DNA of 64,000 nt. It comes from Lachnospiraceae bacterium. GTDB lineage: Bacteria; Bacillota; Clostridia; Lachnospirales; Lachnospiraceae. Numbering within the stretch: position 1 is the stretch's first letter; the number at the start of each line of letters is the position of its first letter. The notes under the pieces are model-generated. The model was not told the DNA's origin and did not search any database. It worked only from the letters and a program-made list of their open reading frames with translations. Below are positions 26,207 to 35,824 of the stretch, in pieces. The translations under genes and the position numbers were made by a program. The stretch lies in contig JAGANL010000047.1 in NCBI GenBank assembly GCA_017624235.1, positions 1 to 64,000 on the forward strand. The letters run 5' to 3'.

Positions 26207-29128
26207 ATGAAAATAGAGGATTTACAGGCATATGAAATTGTGCAGAAAAGGCAGATTGCGGATCTAAAGAGTGAAAGCTGGCTGTTAAAACATAAAAAGA
26301 CAGGTGCGAGAATCGCACTGCTGTCCAATGAGGATGAAAATAAGGTATTTTACATCGGCTTTCGTACGCCGCCTACAGACAGTACCGGAGTAGCGCATAT
26401 TTTAGAGCATTCGGTTCTGTGCGGATCGGAGCATTTCCCGGTCAGGGATCCGTTTATCGAGCTGGCGAAGGGGTCCTTAAATACTTTTTTAAATGCCATG
26501 ACCTACCCGGATAAGACGGTCTATCCGGTGGCAAGCTGCAATGACAAGGATTTTCAGAATCTGGTGCACGTATATCTGGATGCAGTCTTTTATCCGAATA
26601 TATATAAAGAAGAGAAGATTTTTCGTCAGGAGGGCTGGCATTATGAGCTGGAAGATATCGGGGACGAATTGACCGTAAACGGTGTGGTATACAATGAAAT
26701 GAAAGGGGCCTTTTCCTCTCCGGATGATGTTATGGAAAGAGAAATGTTCAATTCCCTGTTCCCGGATACGACCTACGGCTATGAATCGGGCGGAGATCCG
26801 CAGGTCATTCCAACCCTGACCTATGAGGAATTTTTAGATTTTCACAGACGCTATTACCATCCGTCCAACAGCTATATCTATCTGTATGGCAATATGGATA
26901 TGGCAGAAAAACTGGAATTTCTGGACAGGGAATATCTTTCTGCCTTTGATGCGCTTCATATTGATTCTGAGATAGAGACGCAAAAAGCCTTTGAGAAACC
27001 GGTTTATGTCAAAAAGGAATATGCCATTACCGAAAATGAGGAGGAAAAGGATAATACCTATCTTTCTTACAATGTCATAGTGGGAGACAGTCTGGACCCG
27101 GAGCTTTATATTGCCTTTCAGGTGTTGGACTATGTACTCTGTTCGGCGCCCGGTGCACCGTTAAAGCAGGCGCTGATTGATAAAAAAATCGGTAAGGATG
27201 TATACAGTATCTATGACAATGGTGTAAAACAGCCCTATTTCTCCATTGTAGCCAAAAATGCGAACGAAGGGCAGCAGGAGGAGTTTATACGTACCATTGA
27301 AGAGGTCTTAAAGGGTCTGGTGCACAACGGACTGGACCGCAAAGCGCTTAGGGCTGCGCTGAATTATTATGAATTTAAGTACAGAGAGGCTGATTTTGGT
27401 TCTTATCCGAAGGGGCTGATGTATGGACTGCAGATGTTTGACAGCTGGCTGTATGATGAGAATGCACCCTTTTCTCATATTGAAGCAAATGCCACCTTTG
27501 CTTCGCTGAAGGAGAAGGCGACGTCCGGCTATTATGAGGAACTGATTACACGTTATCTTCTGAATAATCCACACAAATCCTATGTGATGCTGGTGCCAAA
27601 GAAGGGGCTTACAACCGAGCGGGAAAATCAGCAGAAGGAGCTGCTTTTGGCTTATCGCAGCAGGCTGACCGAGGAGGAGCTTCAAACGATTGTGGAGGAG
27701 ACAAAGGCCTTAAAGGAATATCAGGAGGCAGAGGATGATCCGGAAACCTTAAAATGTATTCCGCTTCTGACCAGAGAGGATATTCGGAAAACGGCAGAAG
27801 GCTTTATCAATGAGAAGAGACAAAGCGGCAGTACCGATATTTTGTTTCATGATATTTTCACGAATGGAATCGGCTATGTGAAGCTGCTGTTTGATATCAA
27901 AAAGCTGCCGCAGGAGCTTTTACCCTATGCAGCGCTTTTGAAGGCCGTACTTGGCCTGATGGATACGGAGCATTACAGCTATGGAGAGCTGTTCAATGAA
28001 ATCAATGTTTCCACCGGTGGAATCTCCACAGCGGTCAATACTTATACCAATGCAAGAAATCTGAAGGAATACAGGGCCTGCTTTGAAATCCGGGCCAAGG
28101 TACTCTATGAGAATCTGGACAAGGCATTTGAGCTGATGCAGGAGATGCTTACGACCACAAAATACGCAGACGAAAAGAGGCTGTTTGAGCTGATCGAGGA
28201 AACAAAATCCAGAATGCAGGCCGGATTTATTTCCGCAGGACATTCTCTGGCTGCCGTCAGAGCCATGGGATATTTTTCGGAGGTGGCTGCTCTTTCGGGA
28301 CAGATGAGCGGTATTCCGTTCTACCGTCTGTTAGAACGGCTGGAGCAGGATTTTGAGAATGAAAAGGACAGGATTGCAGAAAAGCTGCAGCAGACGGCAG
28401 AGCTGATCTTTACGGCAGAAAATCTGATGGTGGATTATACGGCGGAAGAGGAAGGCTGTGACAGGCTGCCTGAATTGACAGAAAAGCTGAAGGAGAGCCT
28501 GTTTACGGGAAGAACAGAAAAAACAGAGTTTGTGCTTGTGCCGGAGAAGAAAAACGAAGGCTTTCAGGCATCCTCCCAGGTGCAGTTCGTCTGCCGGGCT
28601 GGTAATTTTGTTACCAAGGGGCTGCCCTATACCGGTGCACTCAGGGTATTGCGTGTGATGATGGGCTATGATTACCTTTGGACCAATGTCCGGGTGAAGG
28701 GTGGAGCCTATGGATGTATGTGCAATTTCGGCAAAAACGGAGACAGCTATTTTGTATCCTACCGGGATCCGAATCTGGAAAAGACGATTGAGGTTTATGA
28801 AAAAGCAGCGGACTATATTGCAGCCTATCAGGCAGATGAGCGTACGATCATGCAGTATATCATCGGTGCCATCAGCGAGCTGGATATACCGATGACTCCG
28901 GCTACGAAGGGAGCGCGCTCGCTGGGAGCATGGATGTCCGGGCAGACGGCAGAGGATGTGCAGAAAGAGCGGGACGAGCTGCTTTCGGTGGATGAGGAGA
29001 AAATCCGGGCATTAAGTGCATATGTAAAGGCCTTTTTATCCGATGAGTGTCTCTGTGTGGTCGGAAACGATGAGAAGCTAAACAGCCAGAGCAGCCTGTT
29101 TGAACATATGGAAAATCTGTTTGCATAG
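26207..29128 (+). CDS. M16C-family zinc peptidase (PreP/insulinase type)
   Basis: At 973 residues it has the full length of presequence-protease-like M16C enzymes: four related domains forming a clamshell. The inverted zinc motif H-x-x-E-H is seen at H64-E67-H68 (HILEH), with the distal glutamate expected in the NGVVYNEMKGAFS segment. No signal peptide is present, so it acts in the cytoplasm on peptides. A TATAAT at 26152-26157 would place the transcript start after the ATG at 26162, so the ATG at 26207 is used. A DUF4349 lipoprotein gene follows 26 bp downstream. Confidence 0.9.
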   Translation: MKIEDLQAYEIVQKRQIADLKSESWLLKHKKTGARIALLSNEDENKVFYIGFRTPPTDSTGVAHILEHSVLCGSEHFPVRDPFIELAKGSLNTFLNAMTYPDKTVYPVASCNDKDFQNLVHVYLDAVFYPNIYKEEKIFRQEGWHYELEDIGDELTVNGVVYNEMKGAFSSPDDVMEREMFNSLFPDTTYGYESGGDPQVIPTLTYEEFLDFHRRYYHPSNSYIYLYGNMDMAEKLEFLDREYLSAFDALHIDSEIETQKAFEKPVYVKKEYAITENEEEKDNTYLSYNVIVGDSLDPELYIAFQVLDYVLCSAPGAPLKQALIDKKIGKDVYSIYDNGVKQPYFSIVAKNANEGQQEEFIRTIEEVLKGLVHNGLDRKALRAALNYYEFKYREADFGSYPKGLMYGLQMFDSWLYDENAPFSHIEANATFASLKEKATSGYYEELITRYLLNNPHKSYVMLVPKKGLTTERENQQKELLLAYRSRLTEEELQTIVEETKALKEYQEAEDDPETLKCIPLLTREDIRKTAEGFINEKRQSGSTDILFHDIFTNGIGYVKLLFDIKKLPQELLPYAALLKAVLGLMDTEHYSYGELFNEINVSTGGISTAVNTYTNARNLKEYRACFEIRAKVLYENLDKAFELMQEMLTTTKYADEKRLFELIEETKSRMQAGFISAGHSLAAVRAMGYFSEVAALSGQMSGIPFYRLLERLEQDFENEKDRIAEKLQQTAELIFTAENLMVDYTAEEEGCDRLPELTEKLKESLFTGRTEKTEFVLVPEKKNEGFQASSQVQFVCRAGNFVTKGLPYTGALRVLRVMMGYDYLWTNVRVKGGAYGCMCNFGKNGDSYFVSYRDPNLEKTIEVYEKAADYIAAYQADERTIMQYIIGAISELDIPMTPATKGARSLGAWMSGQTAEDVQKERDELLSVDEEKIRALSAYVKAFLSDECLCVVGNDEKLNSQSSLFEHMENLFA

Positions 29129-29154
29129 GGTGCCAAAGGCAAGGAGGATAAGGA

Positions 29155-30135
29155 ATGAGGAAAGGAAATCAGTTGCTTGGAAGCCTGCTTCTTCTGCTGT
29201 GCTTCTGTACCGGCTGCGGCAGCAGCCGGTCGGATACTGCGATGTCCGTACAGAGTGCGGGAGGAAGCAAGGATGCAGGAATCTATACCAATTCTTATGC
29301 GGTGGAGGAGGCGGCAGCAGCAGAGGTCAGCGATATGGATATGGCGGATGCAGCCGATCAGAATACGATTGCTGAGGAGAGCGCCGTTTCGACAGAGCGG
29401 AAGCTCATAAAAGAGGTGGAGCTATCCGTAGAGACCGAGAATCTGGAAGAGCTTTTAAAAGAGCTGGACGGGCAGATACAACGTATGGGAGGTTACATAG
29501 AAAGCTCGCGTCAGTACAGCCCCGGATGGGATTTGGAGGAATATGGGACAGGAAGCAGGAGCGCGTCTTTGACGGTGCGTATTCCGGCAGAAAAGCTGGA
29601 AGAGTTTTTGGGTAATGTGGCAGAAAAGTCCAATGTGACGTACCGCTCGGAAAATGTACGGGATGTGACGTTACAGTATGTGGATATGGAAAGCCACAAG
29701 AAGGCGCTGCTTACCGAGCAGGAGAGACTGCTGGATCTGATGGAGCAGGCGGAGAATGTGGAGGACATTATTACCATTGAAGGAAGACTCTCCGAGGTGC
29801 GTTATCAGATCGAAAGTATGGAATCCCAGCTTCGCACCATGGATAACCAGGTGAATTACAGTACGGTCTATCTGGATATCAGTGAGGTGGACAGGATGCT
29901 TCGGACTTCGCAGAAGAAAGGGGTCTGGGAGCAGATCAGCACGGGCTTTATCGAAAATATATACCGGGTAGGCGATGGACTTCGGAATTTTGTCATCCGG
30001 TTCATTATTGCACTGCCGATTCTGGCGGTATGGGGCGTGGTCATTGCGGCAATCGTCCTGATCGTCCGGCGGATTTTGAAAAATCGCCGGAAAAAGAAGG
30101 AACTCATAGAGACACAAAAAGGACAGGAAAAATAG
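29155..30135 (+). CDS. DUF4349 lipoprotein
   Basis: A lipoprotein signal peptide ends at C21 (CTGC, with an unusual Cys at -3). The body (about 80-270) matches DUF4349: ETENLEELLKELDGQI, GGYIESS, LTVRIPAEKLEEFL and a long coiled coil (HKKALLTEQERLLDLMEQAE). A C-terminal transmembrane helix (about 286-306) and a basic tail follow. Similar proteins are thought to act at the cell envelope; no activity is known. AAGGAGG precedes the ATG. The stop is immediately followed by the era start, so the two may be cotranscribed. Confidence 0.85.
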   Translation: MRKGNQLLGSLLLLLCFCTGCGSSRSDTAMSVQSAGGSKDAGIYTNSYAVEEAAAAEVSDMDMADAADQNTIAEESAVSTERKLIKEVELSVETENLEELLKELDGQIQRMGGYIESSRQYSPGWDLEEYGTGSRSASLTVRIPAEKLEEFLGNVAEKSNVTYRSENVRDVTLQYVDMESHKKALLTEQERLLDLMEQAENVEDIITIEGRLSEVRYQIESMESQLRTMDNQVNYSTVYLDISEVDRMLRTSQKKGVWEQISTGFIENIYRVGDGLRNFVIRFIIALPILAVWGVVIAAIVLIVRRILKNRRKKKELIETQKGQEK

Positions 30136-31041
30136 ATGGAAAATACACAGTTTAAATCAGGCTTTGCCACACTGATTGGCAGGCCGAATGTCGGAAAATC
30201 GACCTTGATGAATAAGCTGATTGGGCAGAAGATTGCGATTACTTCCAATAAACCTCAGACGACCAGGAATCGGATTCAGACTGTTTATACGTCAAAGGAA
30301 GGTCAGATTGTCTTCCTGGATACGCCGGGTATTCATAAGGCCAAAAACAAGCTGGGCAGCTATATGGTCGGTGCGGCGAAGCAGACCTTAAAAGAGGTGG
30401 ATGTCATTCTTTGGCTTGTAGAGCCGACGACGTTTATCGGAGCGGGTGAGAGGCATATTCTGGAGCAGCTTGAGAAGGTGCATACACCGGTCATTCTGGT
30501 CATCAATAAGACCGATATGGCAAAGCCGGAGGAAATCGCGCAGTGCATTGAAACCTACAGTAAGGAGAGGACGTTTGAGGAAGTCGTGCCGGTCAGTGCC
30601 AGAACCGGAAGAAATACGGAGGTGCTGATCGAATGTATTATGAAGTATCTGCCTTATGGGCCGGCTTTTTATGATGAGGATACGATTACCGATCAGCCGC
30701 AGAGGCAGATTGTGGCTGAGCTGATCCGGGAAAAGGCACTTCGCTGTCTGGATGAGGAGATTCCGCATGGTATCGCGGTTACCATAGAACAGATGAAGTT
30801 CAAAAAAAATATTGTAGACATCGATGCGACAATCATATGCGAGCGGGATTCCCATAAAGGAATCATTATCGGAAAGCAGGGACAGATGTTAAAAAAAATC
30901 GGTTCCCAGGCACGTTATGAAATAGAGCAGATGTTGGAGATGCAGGTAAATCTGCAGCTTTGGGTACGTGTCAAAAAGGATTGGCGGGACAGCGATTTCC
31001 TGTTAAAAAATTTCGGCTACAATCCTAGGGACAACGAATAG
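30136..31041 (+). CDS. era: Era, ribosome-assembly GTPase
   Basis: It binds the 3' end of 16S rRNA during 30S maturation. The GTPase domain shows G1 GRPNVGKS, G3 DTPG, G4 NKTD and the QTTRNR switch; the KH domain in the C-terminal third carries GIIIGKQGQMLKKIG. The 301-residue length is normal. The ATG directly follows the DUF4349 stop. The order era-yqzL-recO-glyS matches Bacillus. Confidence 0.97.
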   Translation: MENTQFKSGFATLIGRPNVGKSTLMNKLIGQKIAITSNKPQTTRNRIQTVYTSKEGQIVFLDTPGIHKAKNKLGSYMVGAAKQTLKEVDVILWLVEPTTFIGAGERHILEQLEKVHTPVILVINKTDMAKPEEIAQCIETYSKERTFEEVVPVSARTGRNTEVLIECIMKYLPYGPAFYDEDTITDQPQRQIVAELIREKALRCLDEEIPHGIAVTIEQMKFKKNIVDIDATIICERDSHKGIIIGKQGQMLKKIGSQARYEIEQMLEMQVNLQLWVRVKKDWRDSDFLLKNFGYNPRDNE

Positions 31042-31093
31042 AAATTTAAAATCCGCAGACCCTAATAGAGATAAAGAACAGGGGGCGCGCAGG

Positions 31094-31270
31094 ATGAAAA
31101 AGATAAGTTACTGGGATCAGTTTATGGTGTCCGGAAGAGTAGAGGACTATCTCAAATTCAAGTCTGCCAAGGAGGAAGCTACGGCAGCGGATGTTAGGGA
31201 AGAAGGAGATCCGAATGCAGGATTTTGTTGTGGTAACGGGGATGGTGCTAAAGGCGACGCCTATCGGTGA
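31094..31270 (+). CDS. yqzL: YqzL-like small protein
   Basis: A 58-codon frame that starts with ATG at 31094 behind AGGGGG (31079-31084). Residues 6-25 (YWDQFMVSGRVEDYLKFKSA) fit the YqzL pattern W-x2-F-x2-[TS]G-x3-YL-x-[YF]K, and YqzL sits between era and recO in Bacillus too. The 3' end overlaps the recO start by 56 bp in another frame, and the tail after residue 30 looks unconserved. Function of the family is unknown. Confidence 0.7.
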   Translation: MKKISYWDQFMVSGRVEDYLKFKSAKEEATAADVREEGDPNAGFCCGNGDGAKGDAYR

Positions 31271-31862
31271 TTATGATAGGCGCGTCTTATTGCTGACCAG
31301 GGAGCGGGGCAAAATTTCTGCCTTTGCGAAAGGGGCCAGGAGGCAGAACAGTCGGTTTATGGCCGCTACCAATCCGTTCTGTTTTGGAGAGTTTAAACTG
31401 TTTGAGGGCAGAAACTCCTATAATATTACCGAAGCGTCAATCAGCAATTATTTTGCAGAGCTGCGGGAGGATTTTGAGGGGGCCTATTATGGAATGTATT
31501 TTCTGGAAATTGCAGATTATTATGCAAGGGAGAACAATGAGGATAAGGTGCTGCTAAAGCTCCTATATCAGTCCCTGCGGGCACTGCTTGCGGTGAGCCT
31601 GCAAAATCGGCTGGTACGGTACATATTTGAACTGAAGGCCATGGCAGTGGAGGGAGAGTTCCCGGGACTTCCGACAGGCGGTCTGTATACGGAGTCCACA
31701 GTCTATGCCGTGGAATATATTCTGGCAAGCAGCATAGAAAAGCTTTATACCTTTACCGTAACAGATCAGGTATTGTCGGAGCTTGGAAAAATTGCAGGGG
31801 AATGCTGTAGAAAAGTATTCGACCGGCCGTTTCACAGTTTGGAAATATTGGAAAGTCTTTAA
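31215..31862 (+). CDS. recO: RecO, recombination mediator (short form without zinc finger)
   Basis: It loads RecA by displacing single-strand binding protein. The N-terminal OB fold (VVVTGMVLKATPIGDYDRRVLLLTRERGK) and following helical domain are clear. At 215 residues it is shorter than the usual about 250, because the CxxCG...CxxC zinc module that normally follows FELKxLxxxG is replaced by LPTGGLYTESTV. AAGGAG lies 8 nt before the ATG at 31215; ATG at 31191 is less suited. A 15-bp direct repeat straddles the stop codon. Confidence 0.87.
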   Translation: MQDFVVVTGMVLKATPIGDYDRRVLLLTRERGKISAFAKGARRQNSRFMAATNPFCFGEFKLFEGRNSYNITEASISNYFAELREDFEGAYYGMYFLEIADYYARENNEDKVLLKLLYQSLRALLAVSLQNRLVRYIFELKAMAVEGEFPGLPTGGLYTESTVYAVEYILASSIEKLYTFTVTDQVLSELGKIAGECCRKVFDRPFHSLEILESL

Positions 31863-31875
31863 ATATTGGAAAGTC
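31843..31875 (+). repeat. 15-bp direct repeat across the recO stop codon
   Basis: AAATATTGGAAAGTC occurs at 31843-31857 and 31861-31875, an 18-bp period. The first copy codes the recO C-terminus (EILES); the TAA stop forms at the junction. Without the second copy the frame would run on to a TAA three codons later. Confidence 0.8.
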
Positions 31876-31887
31876 ACTAAACTGCTG

Positions 31888-31916
31888 TTGAAAAACAGGG
31901 GGAAGTCCGTTATAAT
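31888..31916 (+). promoter_or_regulatory. Sigma-A-type promoter of the lipoprotein-glyS unit
   Basis: TTGAAA (31888-31893), 17-bp spacer, TATAAT (31911-31916), a near-consensus promoter 33 bases before the start codon. Confidence 0.8.
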
Positions 31917-31948
31917 AGTAGGCGGTACTTTTTGAGGAGGATGACTGG

Positions 31949-32536
31949 ATGAAAAAATGGATAGCAGCCCTGCTTATCATGCTGTGTGCATATGTCTTTA
32001 CCGGATGCGGCAGTAAAGCGGAGGAGGACACTACAACGATTGCGGTGGAAAAGGATGGCAGCCTGACCAGTACGATCGTAGAGGCCTTTGACAGAGAATA
32101 TTATGATGCTGAGGATCTGAAGGAATATACGTTAGATGCCGTGGCAGTTTACAACGCGGCAGGCAGTGACAGAGAGATTACGGTATCCAAGGTGGAAGCA
32201 AAGGATGGTACGGTGCGGCTGCAGATGAAGTATGGCAGTGCGGCAGACTATGCAGGCTTTAATGGAAAAGAGATTTTTGCAGGAACCGTGGCTGAAGCGT
32301 ATGAGGAAGGAATGGATCTGGATGTTACGCTCACAGATGTGTCAGAGGAAGGTGTGTCGGTAGGCAAGAGTGAGATCCTTCAGATGGGCGAGAAAAAAAT
32401 CGTCATCCTGGAAGAGGATGTAGCCGTAAAGGTGCCGGGCAAGATTCTGTATGTTTCAGAAGGTACAGAACTTTTGCAGAGTAAGAGCGCCATGGTGCAT
32501 CCTGTAAACGGGAAGGCGTACATTATATATAAGTAG
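31949..32536 (+). CDS. Lipoprotein of unknown function
   Basis: A 195-residue exported protein with a lipobox FTGC (C20). The mature part is acidic, beta-rich and without a domain I recognise; it ends in [18 protein letters not shown] lies before the ATG. It has a strong promoter and sits between recO and glyS, where Bacillus has nothing comparable. Its 3' end carries a TATAAT 5 bp after the stop that may help drive glyS. Confidence 0.7.
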   Translation: MKKWIAALLIMLCAYVFTGCGSKAEEDTTTIAVEKDGSLTSTIVEAFDREYYDAEDLKEYTLDAVAVYNAAGSDREITVSKVEAKDGTVRLQMKYGSAADYAGFNGKEIFAGTVAEAYEEGMDLDVTLTDVSEEGVSVGKSEILQMGEKKIVILEEDVAVKVPGKILYVSEGTELLQSKSAMVHPVNGKAYIIYK

Positions 32537-32571
32537 AAGAGTATAATTTAAACAAAGGTGGGACTGAAACG

Positions 32572-33960
32572 ATGGAAAAAACAATGGAAAAAATTGTTGC
32601 TTTGGCAAAGGCGAGAGGATTCGTATATCCGGGCTCTGAGATTTATGGCGGATTAGCGAATACATGGGATTACGGAAACCTCGGTGTAGAGCTGAAGAAC
32701 AATGTCAAAAAAGCATGGTGGCAGAAATTCATTATGGAAAATCAGTATAATGTCGGTGTGGACTGTGCTATTCTGATGAATCCGCAGACATGGGTAGCTT
32801 CCGGACATCTGGGCGGCTTTTCGGACCCGTTGATGGACTGCAAGCAGTGTCATGAACGTTTCCGTGCAGATAAGATCATTGAAGACTATGCTGCAGAGAA
32901 GGGAATTGAACTGGACGGTTCTGTAGACGGCTGGGATCAGGAGAAGATGATGCAGTTTATCAAAGAGAATCAGATTCCATGTCCGACCTGTGGCAAGCAT
33001 GACTTTACTGACATCCGTCAGTTCAACCTGATGTTCAAGACCTTCCAGGGGGTTACCGAGGATGCCAAAAATACAGTTTATTTAAGACCGGAGACAGCAC
33101 AGGGTATTTTTGTAAACTTTAAGAATGTACAGAGAACCTCCAGGAAGAAGATTCCGTTCGGCATCGGACAGATTGGAAAATCCTTCCGAAACGAAATTAC
33201 ACCGGGTAACTTTACGTTCCGTACCAGAGAATTTGAACAGATGGAATTAGAGTTCTTCTGTGAACCGGATACGGATTTGGAGTGGTTTGCATATTGGAAG
33301 CAGTTCTGCATCGACTGGCTGAAATCTCTTGGTATGAAGGATGAGGAGATGCGTGTCAGAGACCATGATAAGGAGGAATTGTCCTTCTATTCCAAAGCAA
33401 CTACTGACATTGAATTTTTATTCCCGTTTGGCTGGGGTGAGCTTTGGGGCATCGCAGACCGCACGGATTATGACCTGACACAGCATCAGAATGTATCCGG
33501 TCAGGATTTGACCTATTTTGATGACCAGAAGAACTGGAGATATGTACCATACGTTATTGAACCGTCACTGGGAGCGGATCGTGTGGTTTTGGCTTTCCTG
33601 TGTGCCGCTTATGATGAGGAAGAAATTGCAGAGGGAGATGTGCGTACCGTGCTTCATTTCCATCCGGCTCTGGCACCGGTTAAAATTGGTGTGCTTCCGC
33701 TTTCCAAGAAGCTGAATGAAGGTGCAGAGAAGATTTTTGCAGAGCTTTCTAAAAAGTATAATTGCGAATTTGATGACAGAGGAAATATTGGCAAGAGATA
33801 CAGAAGACAGGATGAAATCGGTACACCCTTCTGTATTACATATGATTTTGAGTCTGAGACAGATGGTTGTGTGACAGTACGTTTCCGCGATACGATGGAA
33901 CAGGAGAGAGTCAGGATTGACGAGTTGGATGCATATTTTGCAGATAAGTTCACTTTTTGA
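32572..33960 (+). CDS. glyS: Glycyl-tRNA synthetase, single-chain dimeric type
   Basis: It charges tRNA-Gly. The 462-residue class II enzyme is of the alpha2 type, not the two-subunit GlyQS type of Bacillus. Motif 2 ([19 protein letters not shown]) and motif 3 ([10 protein letters not shown]) are visible, and a C-terminal anticodon-binding domain starts near [20 protein letters not shown] lies 10 nt before the ATG. I see no T-box leader in the short upstream gap, so control by tRNA is not evident here. Confidence 0.96.
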   Translation: MEKTMEKIVALAKARGFVYPGSEIYGGLANTWDYGNLGVELKNNVKKAWWQKFIMENQYNVGVDCAILMNPQTWVASGHLGGFSDPLMDCKQCHERFRADKIIEDYAAEKGIELDGSVDGWDQEKMMQFIKENQIPCPTCGKHDFTDIRQFNLMFKTFQGVTEDAKNTVYLRPETAQGIFVNFKNVQRTSRKKIPFGIGQIGKSFRNEITPGNFTFRTREFEQMELEFFCEPDTDLEWFAYWKQFCIDWLKSLGMKDEEMRVRDHDKEELSFYSKATTDIEFLFPFGWGELWGIADRTDYDLTQHQNVSGQDLTYFDDQKNWRYVPYVIEPSLGADRVVLAFLCAAYDEEEIAEGDVRTVLHFHPALAPVKIGVLPLSKKLNEGAEKIFAELSKKYNCEFDDRGNIGKRYRRQDEIGTPFCITYDFESETDGCVTVRFRDTMEQERVRIDELDAYFADKFTF

Positions 33961-33997
33961 TTCAATGCGATGGATAAAATGTCTGCATGACAAGGAA

Positions 33998-34036
33998 AAC
34001 AACCGGTGGGGACGAGCCTGCCGGTTGTTCTGCTTT
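33998..34036 (+). terminator. Terminator after glyS
   Basis: A 13-bp stem (33998-34010 with 34017-34029, G-T pairs included), 6-nt loop, followed by CTGCTTTT. Confidence 0.7.
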
Positions 34037-34058
34037 TAGACAAAAATAACAGAAAATA

Positions 34059-34087
34059 TTGCCAAAATGTGCGAAAAATTGTATAAT
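34059..34087 (+). promoter_or_regulatory. Sigma-A-type promoter of the diguanylate cyclase gene
   Basis: TTGCCA (34059-34064), 17-bp spacer, TATAAT (34082-34087), 50 bases before the start codon. Confidence 0.75.
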
Positions 34088-34136
34088 ATTAGAAAACAAG
34101 ATGTAGGAATAAAGTACGATATAGACAAGGGGATTC

Positions 34137-35240
34137 ATGATGAAAAAAATGGGAATAGTGCAGGCTGTCAAGAGTTTGCTGTTCCAGGATGTGAAAAGTG
34201 AAAATGAAACCAAGAAGGCGGCAGTAATCCTCCGGTTATTCGCCGTGATTATGTGGGTGTATTATCTGGTTCTGCTGAGTGTTTTTCTGGTACATGGAGA
34301 TGTTCTGATTTTTGAGGCATCGATTCCGTGCGGATTGTTCTATCTGGTAGCCTTTTATGAAACCTATCGGGATAGAACCAAGCTGTCGATCGGACTGGTC
34401 AATGTGGTGACGTTAGCCTGGATACTGGCGATCGTCTTTACGATTGGCTGGGACAGCGGTGTACAGCATTTCCTGTTTGTTTTGATGATGCTGGTTTTTA
34501 TGACTGCTCATGGCAAAATGGAGTGGAAGATATTTTATGCGATATTTCTTTGTGCATTGCGGATTGGCCTGTATCTGTATACGCTGGGACATAAGCCGGA
34601 CTTTGTCATGCATCAGAATATCGCTATTGCCTTTCAGTTTTTAAATACCATTGCCATAAGCGGGATTATTATAGTCAGCCTGTATATTTACAGCAAGGAT
34701 TCCATGGAGATGGAAAACAAACTGATGGTATATAATGATAAGCTCAAGAGGATGGCATCCATTGATCCGCTGACGAGTCTGGGAAACAGAAGGAATATTC
34801 TCGGGTATCTGGAAAAGAAGGCATCGGAGTACACAGATGGAAAAATCAGTAATCTGTCAGTAGCTTTAGGAGATATTGATTTCTTTAAGAAGATTAACGA
34901 TCGTTACGGTCATGAATGTGGCGATATTGTCTTAAAGCAGTTATCGGTGCTGATGCAGAGAAAGTTGGAAGGAAAAGCACAGGTCGGCCGCTGGGGCGGA
35001 GAAGAATTTCTGTTTGTCTTTCCGGAATGCAACGGAGATGAAGCGACAGCCCTGTTAAGTGAACTGCTCAATGATATCCGAAGGATGGAAATCGTGTATG
35101 GTCAGGAAAGAGTAAGCCTGACGATGACGCTGGGCGTGGCAGAATATGATTTCCGTTCAGGAGCAGATGAAACAATCAAGGATGCGGATCATAAATTGTA
35201 TATCGGCAAGGAAAGCGGAAGAAATCGTGTTGTATTTTAA
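34137..35240 (+). CDS. Membrane diguanylate cyclase
   Basis: The 367-residue protein has about five to six transmembrane helices (residues 30-185), a short linker and a GGDEF domain with the active-site loop RWGGEEF and substrate motif DIDFFKKINDRYGHECGD. It should make cyclic di-GMP. The RxxD inhibitory site expected five residues before GGEEF is not present. ATG at 34137 or 34140 may be used; AAGGGG lies just upstream. It is monocistronic, with its own promoter and a terminator. The HD-GYP protein at 12.3 kb is a candidate opposing enzyme. Confidence 0.9.
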   Translation: MMKKMGIVQAVKSLLFQDVKSENETKKAAVILRLFAVIMWVYYLVLLSVFLVHGDVLIFEASIPCGLFYLVAFYETYRDRTKLSIGLVNVVTLAWILAIVFTIGWDSGVQHFLFVLMMLVFMTAHGKMEWKIFYAIFLCALRIGLYLYTLGHKPDFVMHQNIAIAFQFLNTIAISGIIIVSLYIYSKDSMEMENKLMVYNDKLKRMASIDPLTSLGNRRNILGYLEKKASEYTDGKISNLSVALGDIDFFKKINDRYGHECGDIVLKQLSVLMQRKLEGKAQVGRWGGEEFLFVFPECNGDEATALLSELLNDIRRMEIVYGQERVSLTMTLGVAEYDFRSGADETIKDADHKLYIGKESGRNRVVF

Positions 35241-35263
35241 AAAAATATATAAAAATAGAAATA

Positions 35264-35299
35264 AAAAAACAACTCACATGACGGTATGAGTTGTTTTTT
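35264..35299. terminator. Bidirectional terminator between the cyclase gene and rpsT
   Basis: A perfect 13-bp stem (35264-35276 with 35287-35299), 10-nt loop, with A runs on one side and T runs on the other, so it works for both convergent genes. Confidence 0.9.
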
Positions 35300-35329
35300 A
35301 TTTCATTTATTTCCTAAGCAGTACTTAGA

Positions 35330-35593
35330 TTAAGCCATCTGGTTTACGGCTTTGTTCAAGCGGGAAACCTTTCTGGAAGTTGTATTTTTGTGATATACAC
35401 CCTTCGCAGCAGCTTTATCAATAACAGAAGTAGCTTCAGCTAAAGCAGCCTTTGCAGCGTCCTTATCGTTTGCATCGATAGCAGCATATACCTTCTTGAT
35501 TGCTGTTTTTACGCCGGATTTGATTGCTTTGTTTCTGTCAGCCTTTGTTCTGTTTACTAAAATTCTTTTTTTAGCGGATTTGATATTAGCCAA
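35330..35593 (-). CDS. rpsT: Ribosomal protein S20
   Basis: An 87-residue basic, helical protein that binds 16S rRNA in the small subunit. The start MANIKSAKKRILVNRTKADRNKAIKS and the end TSRKVSRLNKAVNQ are standard. GGGAGGTG lies just before the ATG. It is transcribed alone from the promoter at 35687-35715, divergent from gpr, as in Bacillus. Confidence 0.97.
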   Translation of the reverse strand: MANIKSAKKRILVNRTKADRNKAIKSGVKTAIKKVYAAIDANDKDAAKAALAEATSVIDKAAAKGVYHKNTTSRKVSRLNKAVNQMA

Positions 35594-35686
35594 GACCTAC
35601 ACCTCCCATTTCACAAAATCTCATTGTTTGATAAGATGTTTCACATAAACCAGACACGGACGATTCAATCGAAACATACCTGTATT

Positions 35687-35715
35687 ATTGTAGAGGAAGA
35701 GTTTGCTTGTGTCAA
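35687..35715 (-). promoter_or_regulatory. Strong sigma-A-type promoter of rpsT
   Basis: On the minus strand TTGACA (35715-35710), 17-bp spacer, TACAAT (35692-35687), suited to a ribosomal protein gene; the leader is about 85 nt. Confidence 0.8.
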
Positions 35716-35824
35716 TACATAATTTAGTTTTTTTTGTAAAAAATAACCTGTAAAGCGGAAACTGTGCAACGCAGACAGGCGGCACACACATATCATAAAG
35801 AAAGGGTATGAGGAACAGGGGATT

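Noticed and set aside
32541-32571. T-box or riboswitch leader before glyS
   Set aside because: The gap between the lipoprotein stop and glyS is only 35 bp, too short for such a leader.
35789-35795. Sigma-G -10 element before gpr (CATATCA)
   Set aside because: Only five of seven positions fit, and no matching -35 element lies at 17-18 bp.
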